64,000 bases of DNA from positions 747,888 to 811,887 of the forward strand of contig MNCI01026912.1 of assembly GCA_015680685.1 (NCBI GenBank). Reading direction: 5' to 3'. This stretch comes from Gnetum montanum (lineage: Eukaryota > Streptophyta > Gnetopsida > Gnetales > Gnetaceae). Within the stretch, counting starts at the first letter, position 1, and the number at the start of each line of letters is the position of its first letter. Position numbers and translations under genes: made by a program. The notes under the pieces are model-generated. The model was not told the DNA's origin, ran no database searches, and saw nothing but the letters and a program-made list of their open reading frames with translations. Below, piece by piece: positions 1 to 11,109 of this stretch.

Positions 1-167
1 CTACTTCTAGCTAGGATTGGGAAATGAAGGGAGTGCTGCCTCTTATTTATAGATATGGTGGCGGACCGCGATATCGCATACGCGATATCGCAGGGAAAGA
101 CGTGATATCGCGTACGCGATATTGCATGGGATGCGATATCGCGGCACTGTGCATGTCGCGTCTCATC
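1..167 (-). mobile_element. LTR start of a gypsy element (A), cut by window edge
   Basis: Read on the minus strand this begins TGATGAGACGCG at 167 and carries several GATATCGC-type units spaced 14, 17 or 20 bp. A TATAAATA box near 44-51 follows, then a stretch (CCCTT and onward) close to the leader of the LTR at 31292-32092. It is therefore the first part (U3 to early R) of an LTR of the same family. It abuts the RT fragment of element B directly. It is either the LTR of another copy inserted into that RT, or B's own 3' LTR joined to RT by a deletion. The window edge hides the other side, so no target duplication can be checked. Confidence 0.75.
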
Positions 168-1189
168 AACATACTTGCTCAATGCGGTCCAATGCTTGCT
201 CAAATGTAGCTTCATAAGTGGAGAAGTCATGCATAAAGACTTCCACTCCACTACTAATTTGTTGCTAAAAGATGCTTAAGACTAGGCATTAAAAGTTGGC
301 AGGAGCATTACACAGATCAAAAGGCATCTTACGATATGCAAAGGTTCCCTAGAGGCACGTGAATGTTATTCTAGTGCGATCTGAATTTGGTTATAGCCAC
401 TATAACCATCCAAAAAACTTTAATAGCAATGCCTAGATATGGTGTCCAACACTTGATCAACGAATGACAAAAAAAATGATTTTTGAATGTTGCCATATTC
501 TATAGCCAAAAATCGATGCAGACTTGTGACTTTTCACCTTTCTTTGACATAATCATAAGTGGACTAATCCATTCACTATTCATAATGGGATAAATAGACC
601 CTACCTTGATAAGTTGTTCGATTTTCTCTTTGATGATTTACTTTAATTTAGGGTTCAATCATCTATATGGCTATCTCTTTAGCTTCATGGCCGAGTCAGT
701 GTAGAGACAATGTTGGCATATCCTAGGATCAATTCCTATGAATTCAGGATAGAACTAAGCAAAAGCTATTGATCATTTATCAACCATATTCAATAGCATC
801 TATTTCTATTCTGGAGCAAGATTTGCATTGATTATTACTAGTTTCTCATTTTTCAAGAATGCATATTCCATGCTAGCAGGTAGAGTTTTTAACTCAAGGG
901 GATCTTGTTTAAAATTTTTAGGAATTTCCAACTCTCCCCAATAGGTATCATTATTTGCATTGTTAGAGAGTTGGTGATGAACTTGCTCTAGTATCCATAC
1001 TTGCGACATAAGCGCATGTCAAGCTCTTAGTAGGTTTCATGCACATTGTGTTGCTTTTAGAATCAGCAGTAAGCCAGTAGGTTCCATCTTGTTTTATGGC
1101 TGTTGTGTATATACACCTTTGAATATTTTCTTCATGCACACATTGTCTGCATGCAAAAACTAGGTGCTCATTTCCTAGGCTAGAGTTTC
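168..1189 (-). pseudogene. Ty3/gypsy reverse transcriptase fragment with its upstream linker (B)
   Basis: This is the remains of pol from element B, in several frames. About 806-1010 encodes the linker between protease and RT (EQVHHQLSN, then WGELEIPKNFK), which recurs in E, J and the RT copies at 26016-27905. About 540-640 encodes the first RT block (NSEWISPL, then KKGEKSQVCIDF). About 170-280 encodes a form of the FMxDFSTYxATFEQAL catalytic block, with the second Asp region degraded (the copy reads FMHDFSTY). RT would normally make cDNA from element RNA in the cytoplasmic particle. Here stops and frameshifts abound, and RNase H and integrase are missing because the LTR at 1-167 begins inside RT. 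Confidence 0.8.
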
Positions 1190-1620
1190 TACATATAATT
1201 GCACCATGTATTATTGTACGTGATGCATGGAACTTGCTTCTTCTTAATATTTTTGAATCCATTTTCCTTATATATCTCTAGGGAAAGATCTTTGATGTCC
1301 ATTCTTGCATCAATAGTTCTTAGCCATGCCCTTCCCATGATGATTGGAAAGTCCCCTTTACAGTTCTCAACCTTGATTACTAGGAAATCGGTAGGATAAG
1401 ACCACCCATAGATAGTGGTCACAATGTTTTCCACTACTTCCAATGGAATAGTAATGGATTGGTTTGCCAATTCTAATCAGATATTGCTCTTCTTGAGAGG
1501 TGGTAGGTTCCAAGAAGTACACATCTCATGAGAAATCAAGTTCACATCGAAACCTGAATCAAGAAGAGATTTACATGGTTTACTCCTAGCAATCTATAAA
1601 TAAATAAGAGGACTTCAAGG
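1190..1620 (-). pseudogene. Retropepsin-like protease of gypsy element B
   Basis: This segment encodes an aspartic protease domain that would cut the Gag-Pol polyprotein. The active-site triad DSG lies at 1552-1560 in the context LLDSGFDVNLISHEM. A second conserved block follows: SITIPLEVVENIVTTIYGWS, then DFPIIMGRAWLRTIDARM, which matches the usual I-x-GRxWL end of plant gypsy proteases. The frame from 1470 to 1189 is open for 93 codons. The copy at 58660-59063 (J) and the one at 34700-35560 (G) are close relatives. The active site is intact here, unlike in E-right and J, but the reading frame to gag and RT is broken. Confidence 0.85.
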
Positions 1621-4207
1621 ATTAGCTAATTTACTGGGAAAGTTGCTAGCTTGGATCGAATGAAATATGGCATGAATCAGCATAACTATATAGATTATGG
1701 GCAGTATTTTGTTTTAAGGGGACTTGAAGGGATTAGATGCAGAGGGAGATGGAGAAGTAGGGTTGCCAAGTGCATGTGTATATGAGGGTTTATATGGACT
1801 ATTGGGTCGAAAAAAAAGTATTTTTCATGATCTAGTGTCTAAACCACTTGGTTGATGAACTGGTTGTAGATTGAAGACCTTGGTAGCATTGCATTGCTAT
1901 TGTTGGGTTGGAAGTTCACCCTACGTAGATGAAGCAAGTAGTAGTTGTGTTGAGGATGGAGGAATAGGTGCAGGAACAGGAGGATAAGGATAAAAGTGGT
2001 ATCCCTCTTTGAATGTGGAAAATGAGTTTGATAATATTTGAGAGGATAGTAGTGATGTTGAAAAAGAGAAACGTGACTAGAAAGTCATGTGGAGACAAGG
2101 GTTGCTGAATGTAATACCCATATGGATCTAGTTGTCTGTAAGGGTATTTCTACCTTGGCAGTGATAGAATCCATGACTATGGTTTCTACCATTGTTGATA
2201 TTGCTCGTATGGTTGTGGTGGAGTTCCACTTGGATAATACTATTATTGTTGATGGAATTGCCTGGGATTTCCTTGAGGATAAGGCAATCTTCTGGCTACT
2301 TGCCTTTTTGATAGTCATGGATTTAGAGCATACACCTCAAACTCTTATAAGTGTGACACGATGGGGCAACATACCTTAGGATGTTCATATTGGTAGATGT
2401 TACATCCATCATCATCATTTGATTTAGTATCCATGACTTCCTGTACTGTAGCAATCTTTCCCTTACTGCTTAATTGGCATGTTAATTTTCCTTTCACCTT
2501 TTGCGATCATGATTACTACTTTATTTTTTGGAGTCTTTAGCAATTTTTAGGATAACTTAAAATCTGCTATCCATAGAGTCCCATAACTATCTACCTTAGT
2601 CAAAATTTTAAAGGTAAATTTTTGAATCAACAAGGTTTTTTGGTTCACCACCTCATCAAGTAATGATTGCTCCTCACTATCACAGAATTGAACCTCCCTC
2701 TTGTGAATGGAAGGATTGTGGTTGTATTCTTCTGCACTTTTATGTTTCCTCAACTCTCCTTCTTCTTTTGCTACTTGCTTAATTAGCTATTGGATCTGAT
2801 GGACTCTTAATTCTGATAATCACCCTTGGGCATAGACTCTAAGACTTCTTCTCCTTTCTGATCAGAGCCCATCTATGATATGGCAAAGTTGCTCTTGTTA
2901 AGAATAACCATGGGTAGGACATCTGTGCAATAGAGAATTTTATCAGCCCATGGCAACATCCAAGCATTCATGTGTTCCTTGTTTCCATACTTGGATCTAC
3001 CTCCTCATGTTGGACACTTGCAAGTACATTTGATACTTATCATTGAATAGTTCGAGTATTATACTCCATCGTCTAATGGATTCCAATTCTAAGGACTGGT
3101 ACCAGCTTTCTGCTTCTTTGATGAGTGTCATGGAAAATAACTTAAGATTTTACCAATCATTTTCTATATTTTGTAAGGCACAAGCATCATGAAAAGCCTA
3201 AAGATGGTTCTATAGATTTGAGTTATACCCCCCTTCAAACCTGAGGATATTGTTCATGTCTAGCCTCTTGATATGGTGATCCTTTATGTGCCTTATGGGA
3301 ATTCTCATTGCCTATACAATGTTTAGCATGCTTTGGGTAGCAAGCAAAGGCTCATCAAGGCCATGATTCTAGTACCTACAATGCCCTCTACTACCCCTTT
3401 GTTCATGGAAATGAGCCTTTCTTGAATGCTCATGCCTTAGGTCTTGACTTGCTTGATGGTCCCTATAATCATCTTGGTCTTGTCAGTCACCTCGATCACC
3501 ATCGTGTCCCCTACAGTTATGTTTAGAGCTAAAAGAGGAAAAAGATGGTGACAAAGGTGAAGAAGAAGGAGGACTAGCATCATCATGGTGCCTACCACCC
3601 CCTCTTTGATGGTCATGGCTACGATCATGATCATGCTACTTGCCTACATCCTTGCCATGACTTTCATCCTTGGATTCCCCTTGGTCATGGGATCTATTCT
3701 TACTAGAACTATGATTGTGGATCATGGATTCAAGTTTTGGTTTTGACCTGCTGTATCAAAGCCAAAGAGAGGAGTTTCTTTGAATAAAAAATCCCCAAAG
3801 AAGGATTCTCCACCATCTTTTTGATAAGTTAGGAATGGGGAATCGTTGGACCACTTTCCCTTCGTAGACTCGTAGCATTGCTTTAGCTATCGATCCCTTA
3901 GATGTTGTGCATTAGTGGGATGATAATCCTTGGTGTCACTATCTTGCACAACATATTTAGCATGAAGCCTCTAAATGCCCAACTGTATAAGGATTTGTTG
4001 GAGCATTGTAGGAATGGATTGATTGGGTGGTAACACAATGTTGCCTTCCATGTCTCGCCACTGCAATAGTTGATCTTGGTGTAGGATGAAGGTGAAATTG
4101 GGTACATACTCATTAGGATGATCATATACCACTCTATATTGTTGGGGCACTTGCTAATTTACTCCATTAGACTTGGGTGGAGAATCACTCCTGTGAGAAG
4201 AAGACAT
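1621..4207 (-). pseudogene. gag polyprotein remnant of gypsy element B
   Basis: Gag would form the virus-like particle and package RNA. The ATG at 4207 opens MSSSHRSDSPPKS, a start shared with E-right and, in variant form, with J and G. The N-terminal part holds NEYVPNFTFILHQD and the block GKWSNDSPFL. A low-complexity Ser/His/Arg/Asp-rich stretch lies at about 3430-3640. The gag core (about 2790-3360) has FHDACALQNIEN, then ESWYQSLELESIRRWS and DKYQMYLQVSN, typical of the plant retrotransposon gag domain. Near 2370-2410 is a decayed zinc knuckle, CNIYQYEHPKVCCP, where the second Cys is Tyr. A Pro/Tyr-rich tail leads to the protease. Many stops are present. Confidence 0.8.
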
Positions 4208-4348
4208 CTTATATTAGAAAACAAGAAATGTAGTGTGCTTCTTAAAATTGTTGTAGTTATTTTAATGTATATTATGACTTTAGGGTTCATTCCAATGATC
4301 TTAAATAATTTTCACTAAGTTCTAAATAGTGCAGGTAACAAGCAAAAG

Positions 4349-4368
4349 ATCCCTAGCAATGGCACTAA
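4349..4368 (-). other. Primer binding site (tRNA-Asp type) of element B
   Basis: Directly inside the LTR end the minus strand reads TAGTGCCATTGCTAGGGA. The plant tRNA-Asp complement used by Athila-type elements is TGGCGCCGTTGCCGGGGA. All differences are G-to-A or C-to-T changes. Confidence 0.75.
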
Positions 4369-5234
4369 TGATGAGTGGCAAGGTACCCTTATTTCCAACC
4401 ATACGAATCACAAGCATTCACATGTGATCCAATCAAATTTTGTAAACCTTAAGTTCCCATGTGCATTAGTTCCAGGACATAAAATCTAATCATGACAATT
4501 GTTGTCTTCCCAACTACACTTGTGGAGCTTAGTTGTATGGTTAAGTATAATCGAGGCACGATTTTTATTATTTTATATTTTATTCATCTAAAATTAACAA
4601 CAAGTTGAAACTCAATTTATGAACCACATTAAATAATTTAATGGCTAATTAATAACTAACTATCCTAACATAAGTATCTAATCCCACTTTCCATGCACAT
4701 CTTAAACATGTATGACACTTTTGACTTACGAAATGTTAAGCGTTGTTCAAATTACCAAGTGTCATGTGCATGCTCGAAGTGGTTGTACTTATGTGCTTAA
4801 TTAATTGCTATTTAATCTAGCTAGCTTACTTTAGCTTAATTACTTGGCAATATTAAATGAAATTACAAAAAACATTAAATGTGTGAATAAAATATTTAAG
4901 CTAGCTAAGGTCTTGCAAGGTTTGATTAGAAAAATTGTCTTTATTACCACATACACTTTTGTGCTTAGGTACAACAATGCTCCAATAAAGATCCATACAC
5001 TTAATGACTCCTACTGCGAGCACTTTGGAAAATATTCTAACTCTGGAGAAAAGAAATTGCAAGAGTTATCCTATGCTATGACAAAAACTTATGCAAACTG
5101 TGTGTCCAAGCATTATATTTATAAGTTAGCACACACCCCGTGATATTGGATATCTAACATTGCTTCTTGGGCCTCAATATTAGGTATCTGATATCAGGGC
5201 TTTGATATCAAAGCCAGGCCAAATACAATTCATC
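4369..5234 (-). mobile_element. 5' LTR of gypsy element B
   Basis: This 866-bp LTR runs (minus strand) from TGATGAATTG at 5234 to CCACTCATCA at 4369, with TG...CA ends. Near 5112-5125 is a TATAAATA box. Upstream of it (5140-5234) are degenerate GATATC-type units. The end adjoining the PBS (GGTACC-like word, then CACTCATCA) is shared by all gypsy LTRs in the window. It is closest to the LTR at 47424-48289, which has the same length. The outer flank is GAGTT (5235-5239); the partner duplication is not available. Confidence 0.85.
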
Positions 5235-8200
5235 AGAGTTTGAGGCATTATTGATGGGAGAGAGTAACTAATTTAGGAAATATATAATTAAGGGATGAGG
5301 TGTAAAGGAGTCATTAAAGCCACTAAGTCAAGATGGGTGGTTGGCTCTCATCCATCTATCACATCTATCATAAGTTTTAATTTGGAGAATTATCCCATGT
5401 GCTTACACACAACATAGAGACTGTAGTACCTCAAGGTACTAATACATGTTCCTAACAATAAATACAATAGCAACAAGAACAAACTTAATCAAGCTTCACA
5501 AAGGAAAAGAAAGCCTACATAGATTAACAACACAAATGATGTGGCAAGAAGAGTCCCAAATGCATCATATTAAAAAATGATCAAGCCCATACTAGTAAAG
5601 AAGGATCTAGTGGAACCACCTCTTAGCACCAAAGTTCCACAAAGCACATATATGCCATTTTATGGAGCAATCTTTCAAGGTGATGATTGAGATAGCATCA
5701 GGCAAATTAATTTTTACTAGTGATTGGAAGATAATCTACTAGCATACAAAGAGTTGGATTACTTATTTTTTTAAAAAAGGGGATCATTAATATGAAGCAT
5801 GATTGAATCATGAATGTTGTAGAAAGGAAAATAAATAAAAATGCATTTAAGTGTCACAATTCTAGCTTAAGTGTCCATAATCTCAAGGTAGAAAATCAAG
5901 GGTATTAATTATGGGATTTTTGAAAGCTTAATAATAAGCCAAAGGTTGTAAAATTTATGGTTCTCCTATATAAACATTATGGGACTTCACACTCGAATTT
6001 ACATTTACATCATAAAATGGGTGGGATGTATAGGCCATTTTGTTCCCTGTATAGGTTGATTCTACACAAACCCAACAAATGTTTAGTGATATTATAAAAT
6101 ATTGAAAATGTTCTAGCTTTCAAGCAACAGATACAATGTTAAATATTCTTTTACTTAGGATTGTTCATGGTTAGCAAGGTTGCTTGGATAATAATAATAG
6201 CTAAGAAAGACAGGCCAAACCAATGTGCTTTAAGAAAAGATTAATATATATAAAAATAACAGTATTCAAGGCCATAGTATTTGATTGAAACTGTACATAT
6301 TTTTTGCAACTCAGTAAAGAGAAGCTTTGAAAAACCAATGTTTTGTGTTGATCCCTTGAACTATGAAAAAGATAAAATAATACCAATGAAGCAACTGTGA
6401 AACCACAGCAAAACCAAAATAAAAAAAGAGGGGAATCCAAGATAAGAAATCATCTTAGAACTAAAAATAATAATAAACAACAATAACCATTGTAATGAAT
6501 CTTTGTTATAGATTTATGCAGAATTATTCATGGCAACCAAACCATGACTACAATTTGAGGGTGACTACTATCAAGGTAATGACAGATCTGCTCCTAGAAG
6601 TGGCAAGAATAGAAACCCTTGGTTTAACCATGTGCACTCATAGGCATTAAAACTATAGTAGAGCAGCTCATTCATATTTTCACCATGAATGGTATGAATG
6701 TTTTCAACATCAGATTAGAGGCCTTTGAGCATGAGCCATCGTAGCCATTGCTTTCTCCTTAAATGACATCCAAGATGCAATGCGGTAATATGAAAAACCC
6801 TCATCTCTGTGTTTGAAACATGCAGATGGACCAATGGCACATGGAAAAGGTAGAAATAGTGATGGTAATAACCTTGAATCTTGAATGGTACTAGCCCAAG
6901 TAGTTGCAGTAGACAAAAGCACAATCACGAGACCCAAATGGTGGAGGATCCAAGAGTAGTTGTAGAGAAAGAGGGCTGAAGGACATAGAGGTTACCATGT
7001 GGCGATGTGTAGAGAACTTCATTTTGGAGGTTATGGCCTGCAATTCCAATGGCAAGCATGACAAAGTGTAGAGCAGCATACGTGGTGCTATACAGACAAG
7101 AACAAAATCGAAGTAATACACATGTTCATGGGGATCATTAAAGTGTTAGTGATTGTAGCTCGATGCCGTGTTCCTGAATCTTCTCTACTAAATTATAGTT
7201 TTAAATTGTTCTTTTATTTTTTTATTCTTCAATTGAACCTTACCATATGAAAAATATTTAAAATTAAAAAGTGAAAAACCTTCATGATGGGAAAGAGCAG
7301 ATTTTAGCACAATCTCATGATAGAATATAATTTTGCTTCATGAGATATGCTACTTATAACATATCTTTCAAAAATTGCAAAGGAGAAAATTAATAGATGT
7401 GGCAAACATACGTTTATTTTCTAGAACATTAAAATTCTTTAAAAATTTATAACTTCCAATGAAAGTTATAGCTATATCCCCTTAATATTTGTAAGGTTGT
7501 AATTACTCACAGGATACTTACCAACTTTGGCATGTATTTCTTTAATTTTTGTAACTTCCCATGGTAATCTCCATGGTATTGATTACCAAGAAGACACTTA
7601 GCAACTATAGCTTAAATTTATAATAAGTTCTTATAGAAGTTATAAGTTCTAGGGTGGTTATAAATTAATATTCCTAGATATTTGTAATACCATTAACTTC
7701 TCATGATTATTGTAACTACCCTAAGGTCACTATAAAAGGGTCTTTAAAGATAGAATAAAAGGAGGAAGATTGAGGGGGGAGATCAAGAAGAAATATTAAA
7801 GTTGTGAGCATGGCTTGCTAAAGACATCAATTTAGCTACTTTTTTTAAATCCTGTGAGTTCATTCTTTCCCATTTTGTTTTAGTTACTTAGCTAATAATT
7901 TAGATAGTATCATGCTTGGCATTTAATTTTGGGATTTTTTATAGGTTTCTTTTATAGCTTTGTTTTTGCACAATATTAGACTTCTATTGAGGTTGAAAAT
8001 CCTCTAGAGAAATTTAATAGTAATGTCTTAATGAAATTGCCTATTTTGAGCATAGAGGATCTATTGCTTGTTTAATGAAATAGTTTCATTGTTTTAAAGT
8101 GTATTGCCTTGGTATTTCAATCTTGAAATTGTCAAATTTTTTGAAGGCTCTATTGAATGCAATTCTTAACAACTATTAATGCAACATTTTTGATAGTTAA

Positions 8201-9059
8201 TAAGATTGTCTTTTATGAAATTGCTTGTTGAGCTTAGAGGGTTTGGACAATTTGTAGATAGACTGAATTGGAATAGCTTTATTGCAAAGTGTTTCCTTGT
8301 GTCAACTTATCTTACTTAATTATTTGAGATATCACACAAATCTACTTTCTTTTCTTTTCTCTTTCTAAGTCCATTGAATCTTGCTCTATTTCTAGTTTTT
8401 TTGTGGAACTTTCTCTCTAGGGGAAATTAGGAGTAGATTTGCAGAATTGTGCTCAAACGTTTGTGTGAAATTTTATTATTATAAGTAATGTACTATAGGG
8501 ACTATATAAACTAAGTGATTGGACAAAATGGGAACCTTTAATTACTCACAGTATTCAACAAAGTTAGCTGAATTTCTTTTATGCTAGCCAATTATAGTTT
8601 CATACACAACCCAACCATTTCAACATTTGCAATAGCAAACACATACTCACATTTAGTTCATTTCATAACCATTGAGTCTATTTTGAGCTATACAGGCCTT
8701 GGTGTTACTAGAGACTAACAAGCACCTAAACCCTATTTGAAGAACACCTTTGCATCTTATGACTCCCAAAGGTCACGAGACTGGAGGCCCTCAACATTGG
8801 TGGTCCCAAATGGTTTTCAACAATAATAGAAACAAATGGTGCAAGATCAAGTACCCATGCTCCCAGAGCAAATCTTGGGGCCTATTGACTAACCATAAGC
8901 CACATACAGGAAATGTCATACGGTTTGAGCTAGAGGGTTAAAGACTTTAGATAACTCCTAATAAAAATAGCCAAGGACACAAAATAATTTTACAAATGAG
9001 GTAGATGTAGATATTAAGAGGTTAGCATGTGAAATAAAGAATCTATCCATGGTAGAGGT
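5235..9059. other. AT-rich stretch without recognised genes
   Basis: No protein domain could be read on either strand. Short open frames at 6201-6440, 6710-7121 and 8750-8941 have no recognised motif. One promoter-like word (TATAAAAG, 7731-7738) is followed by a purine-rich leader. TTGGTGTTACTAGAGACTAA near 8699 weakly resembles the PBS region of element G. An unrelated, unrecognised LTR may therefore lie between about 7100 and 8700, but I could not find a second copy. Confidence 0.5.
7731..7738 (+). promoter_or_regulatory. TATA-box-like word in unexplained DNA
   Basis: TATAAAAG follows a CCCTAAGGTCAC stretch and precedes a purine-rich leader (AAAGGAGGAAGATTGAGG). It could be the promoter of an unrecognised LTR or a chance match. 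Confidence 0.25.
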
Positions 9060-9358
9060 TATGCATTATAATAGAGGTTTATAATTGAGATTTTAACTTG
9101 AAAAAATAAGGTCATTAAGTAAGATATTCTCAAAATGATTATAAGGAATAGGTGAGCCTTCAAAAGGAGATCAAGGCAACTAAGGCCCACATTAATGCTA
9201 CTTTAGAAAAATCTATTGATGCTTCCTAGAAAAATATCCTTGATGGAATCATAGTAATATACTTGGTAGAAATCAAAACCAATGACTTATAAATAAAAAA
9301 TCTTATGTAGTACATGAAACTTGTTAATCTTAGATATGCTAATATTGTCATGTTAATG
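9060..9358 (+). pseudogene. ORF3 coiled-coil fragment, part 1 (D)
   Basis: This decayed segment encodes a heptad-rich stretch ending VEIKTNDL, KNLM, then LVNLRYANIVMLM. It matches the ORF3 of element H at about 51180-51280 (AEVKNKDLQIESLKEYM, then DNLRYTNLVMLI). The match stops exactly where the copia LTR at 9359 begins and resumes after the other copia LTR at 15559. It is therefore the left half of an older gypsy ORF3 split by insertion C. The start of the fragment is approximate, and upstream sequence is not recognisable as ORF3. Confidence 0.7.
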
Positions 9359-10416
9359 TGGATCAAGAACTTAGAAGAAGGTTTGAATAAGTTCCCTAAT
9401 TAAAAATGCACTAGCCATAAAAATACATCAAATTTACATGGTTCTCCAACTTGGGTACGTCCACACTCAAAGGGTAGAGTCTGTGCACACCTCCAAACTT
9501 TGTTTCTTCAAAAATGTGGTTTGAAAGACATCACTCCCTGTACAAGCTTTAAGCTCTTCTTTGGAATGTTTTATCACTATGAAACCACTCAATCCCGCAA
9601 GATCTCAACAAGATCAAAATGTGGTTTAGAGGATCCCATAACCTTTACAAAATTAAGCTCCGCTCTAGAGTGTTTTGATACCACAAAACCACTCAATCCC
9701 TTAGGATCTTGACAAGCTCAACAAGGATGTCTTCTTACAAGAAGCACATTAACCTCATAGGGCTACAAGAAAGAAAGAATAGAACAACAAAAGAGTGTAA
9801 ATAAATTTACAGATCCTTGTACTTGAAGCTCAGTACAATCACATAAAGCAAAATGATGTTACATGAAGAGTAAGAATAAGATTGATTAGAATAGCCAATG
9901 ATAGAACTTTGTGTGAATAGTGCTTGCTCCTAAGATTTTGACATTGTATTATAGCCTTGGAGTTTCTGAAAACTCCTTAGAATTCATGCAGCGGCTACCA
10001 AATGACTAGTATATATGTCTACTTTGAAGTTTAGATGTCTATCTGAGATAGTCCTCAATGCAAGAGAGATGCCTGTTTGAAAAATGAGATGTGTACTATT
10101 AAACTTTAAAGTACTATGTGTACTGTGGAAGATAAATGTCTATTGTCTTTTGGAGATGTCTACCCCACTTTTAAAATTTGAATTCTGAGACATTCTCTTG
10201 TCAATTTGACTTCTTGGAAGTCCTTAGAACACCTTAGTTTGATTTGTAGACTCTATTTTCATCCATGCTCTCCTCTTGCCCATGTAGTCTTCATTTCGAC
10301 ATCTTGACATAGATCTTGTTCTCTTGAGGTTCTTGTTTATGGCCCTGCGAAATCAATCACACACACACATTCGACATTCTCCATTTTCGTTAAGGTTTTA
10401 ACATACCAAAAGGTCA
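9359..10416 (-). mobile_element. 3' LTR of copia element C
   Basis: A 1058-bp copy of the LTR at 14588-15558; shared landmarks are ATCAAGAACTTAGAAG, TTACATGGTTCTCCAACTTG and the terminal AAGGTCA. On the minus strand it runs TGACCTTTTG... to ...CTTGATCCA. It is about 87 bp longer than its partner because of an internal duplication near 9600-9720, where a GATCT/GATCC-Ser-rich block with AAACCACTCAATCCC is repeated. Confidence 0.9.
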
Positions 10417-10437
10417 AAAATCTCTTCCTTTTTTATT
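10417..10437 (-). other. Polypurine tract of copia element C
   Basis: On the minus strand AAAAAAGGAAGAGA lies 4 bp before the 3' LTR. A second tract (AAAAAGGGGGAG, about 10503-10514) lies roughly 85 bp upstream. Multiple polypurine tracts in this region are known for Sireviruses. Confidence 0.75.
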
Positions 10438-10739
10438 ATGTCCAAAACTTAATAAAATGACTTAGTATCGTCTAGAAAAAACTAAAATATAATAGTTAAT
10501 TGCTCCCCCTTTTTGGACATAAACAAAAAGGACTAGAAAACTTCCTCTAAATATATGCAAGGAAAAAGAAAAAAATTATTCTTTTATTTTTTTATATTTA
10601 TGAGTAGCTATTAATTGATAGGACAAGGTCCTATCCCCATGTATTTACAAAGAGCATCGAGTCACTATTCATTAAGAGGCTTGGTAAAAGCATCTACAAG
10701 TTGATTTTCTATTCCATTGAACTGTAGCTTTACATGTCC

Positions 10740-11109
10740 AAGTTGAATATGTTCTCATATAAAATGGTGACAAATTTCAATGTGTTTTGTACAAGAATGT
10801 TGAATAGGATTCTTTGTCATATTAATGGCACTACTATCATCACAATAGATTGGTGTAGATTGGGGTTTGATCCCTAAATCTTTAAGTGTTTCTTTCATCC
10901 ATAAAATTTGTGCACAACAACTTCTAGTTGAAATGTACTTGGCTTCGATCATAGAGAGTGTTGTGGATGTTTGATTTTTGGTTGCCCAAGAGATAACACT
11001 TTTTCCTAGGAAAAAGCAATTTCCACTAGTGCTTTGATGATAATCTGAATAATCTACCCAATTTGCATCACAATATCCAGCAAAATTAAGCAAGGGATCT
11101 TTTGGATAC
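10740..11109 (-). pseudogene. Copia RNase H domain (C)
   Basis: RNase H removes RNA from the RNA-DNA hybrid during reverse transcription. A 112-codon open stretch reads GYCDANWVDYSDYHQSTSG, FFLGKSVISWATKNQ, then EAKYIS, SCCAQILWMKETLKDLGI, YCDDSSAINMTKNP and TKHIEICHHF. The acidic residues of GYCDA, the E of EAKY and the D of YCDDSSA correspond to the catalytic set. This is the best-preserved domain of element C. It joins RT upstream (minus strand) without a stop for some distance. The element as a whole is dead because RT and integrase carry stops. Confidence 0.9.

Noticed and set aside
24-209. 61-codon open frame at the window start
   Set aside because: It runs through an LTR U3 array and TATA region on the opposite strand; composition is that of the repeat, with no domain.
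1199-1399. Plus-strand open frame over the protease of B
   Set aside because: It is the complement of the recognised protease coding strand; the same shadow appears over other copies.
6201-7121. Several 67-79 codon minus-strand frames
   Set aside because: No motif, overlapping frames, hydrophobic composition from T-rich DNA. No support as genes.
7100-8710. A full LTR with promoter at 7731 and primer site at 8699
   Set aside because: No TG...CA boundaries could be fixed and no second copy was found; kept only as a weak note.
8750-8941. 63-codon open frame (contains GGPQHWWSQMVF)
   Set aside because: No recognised family and no second copy in the window. Not called as a gene.
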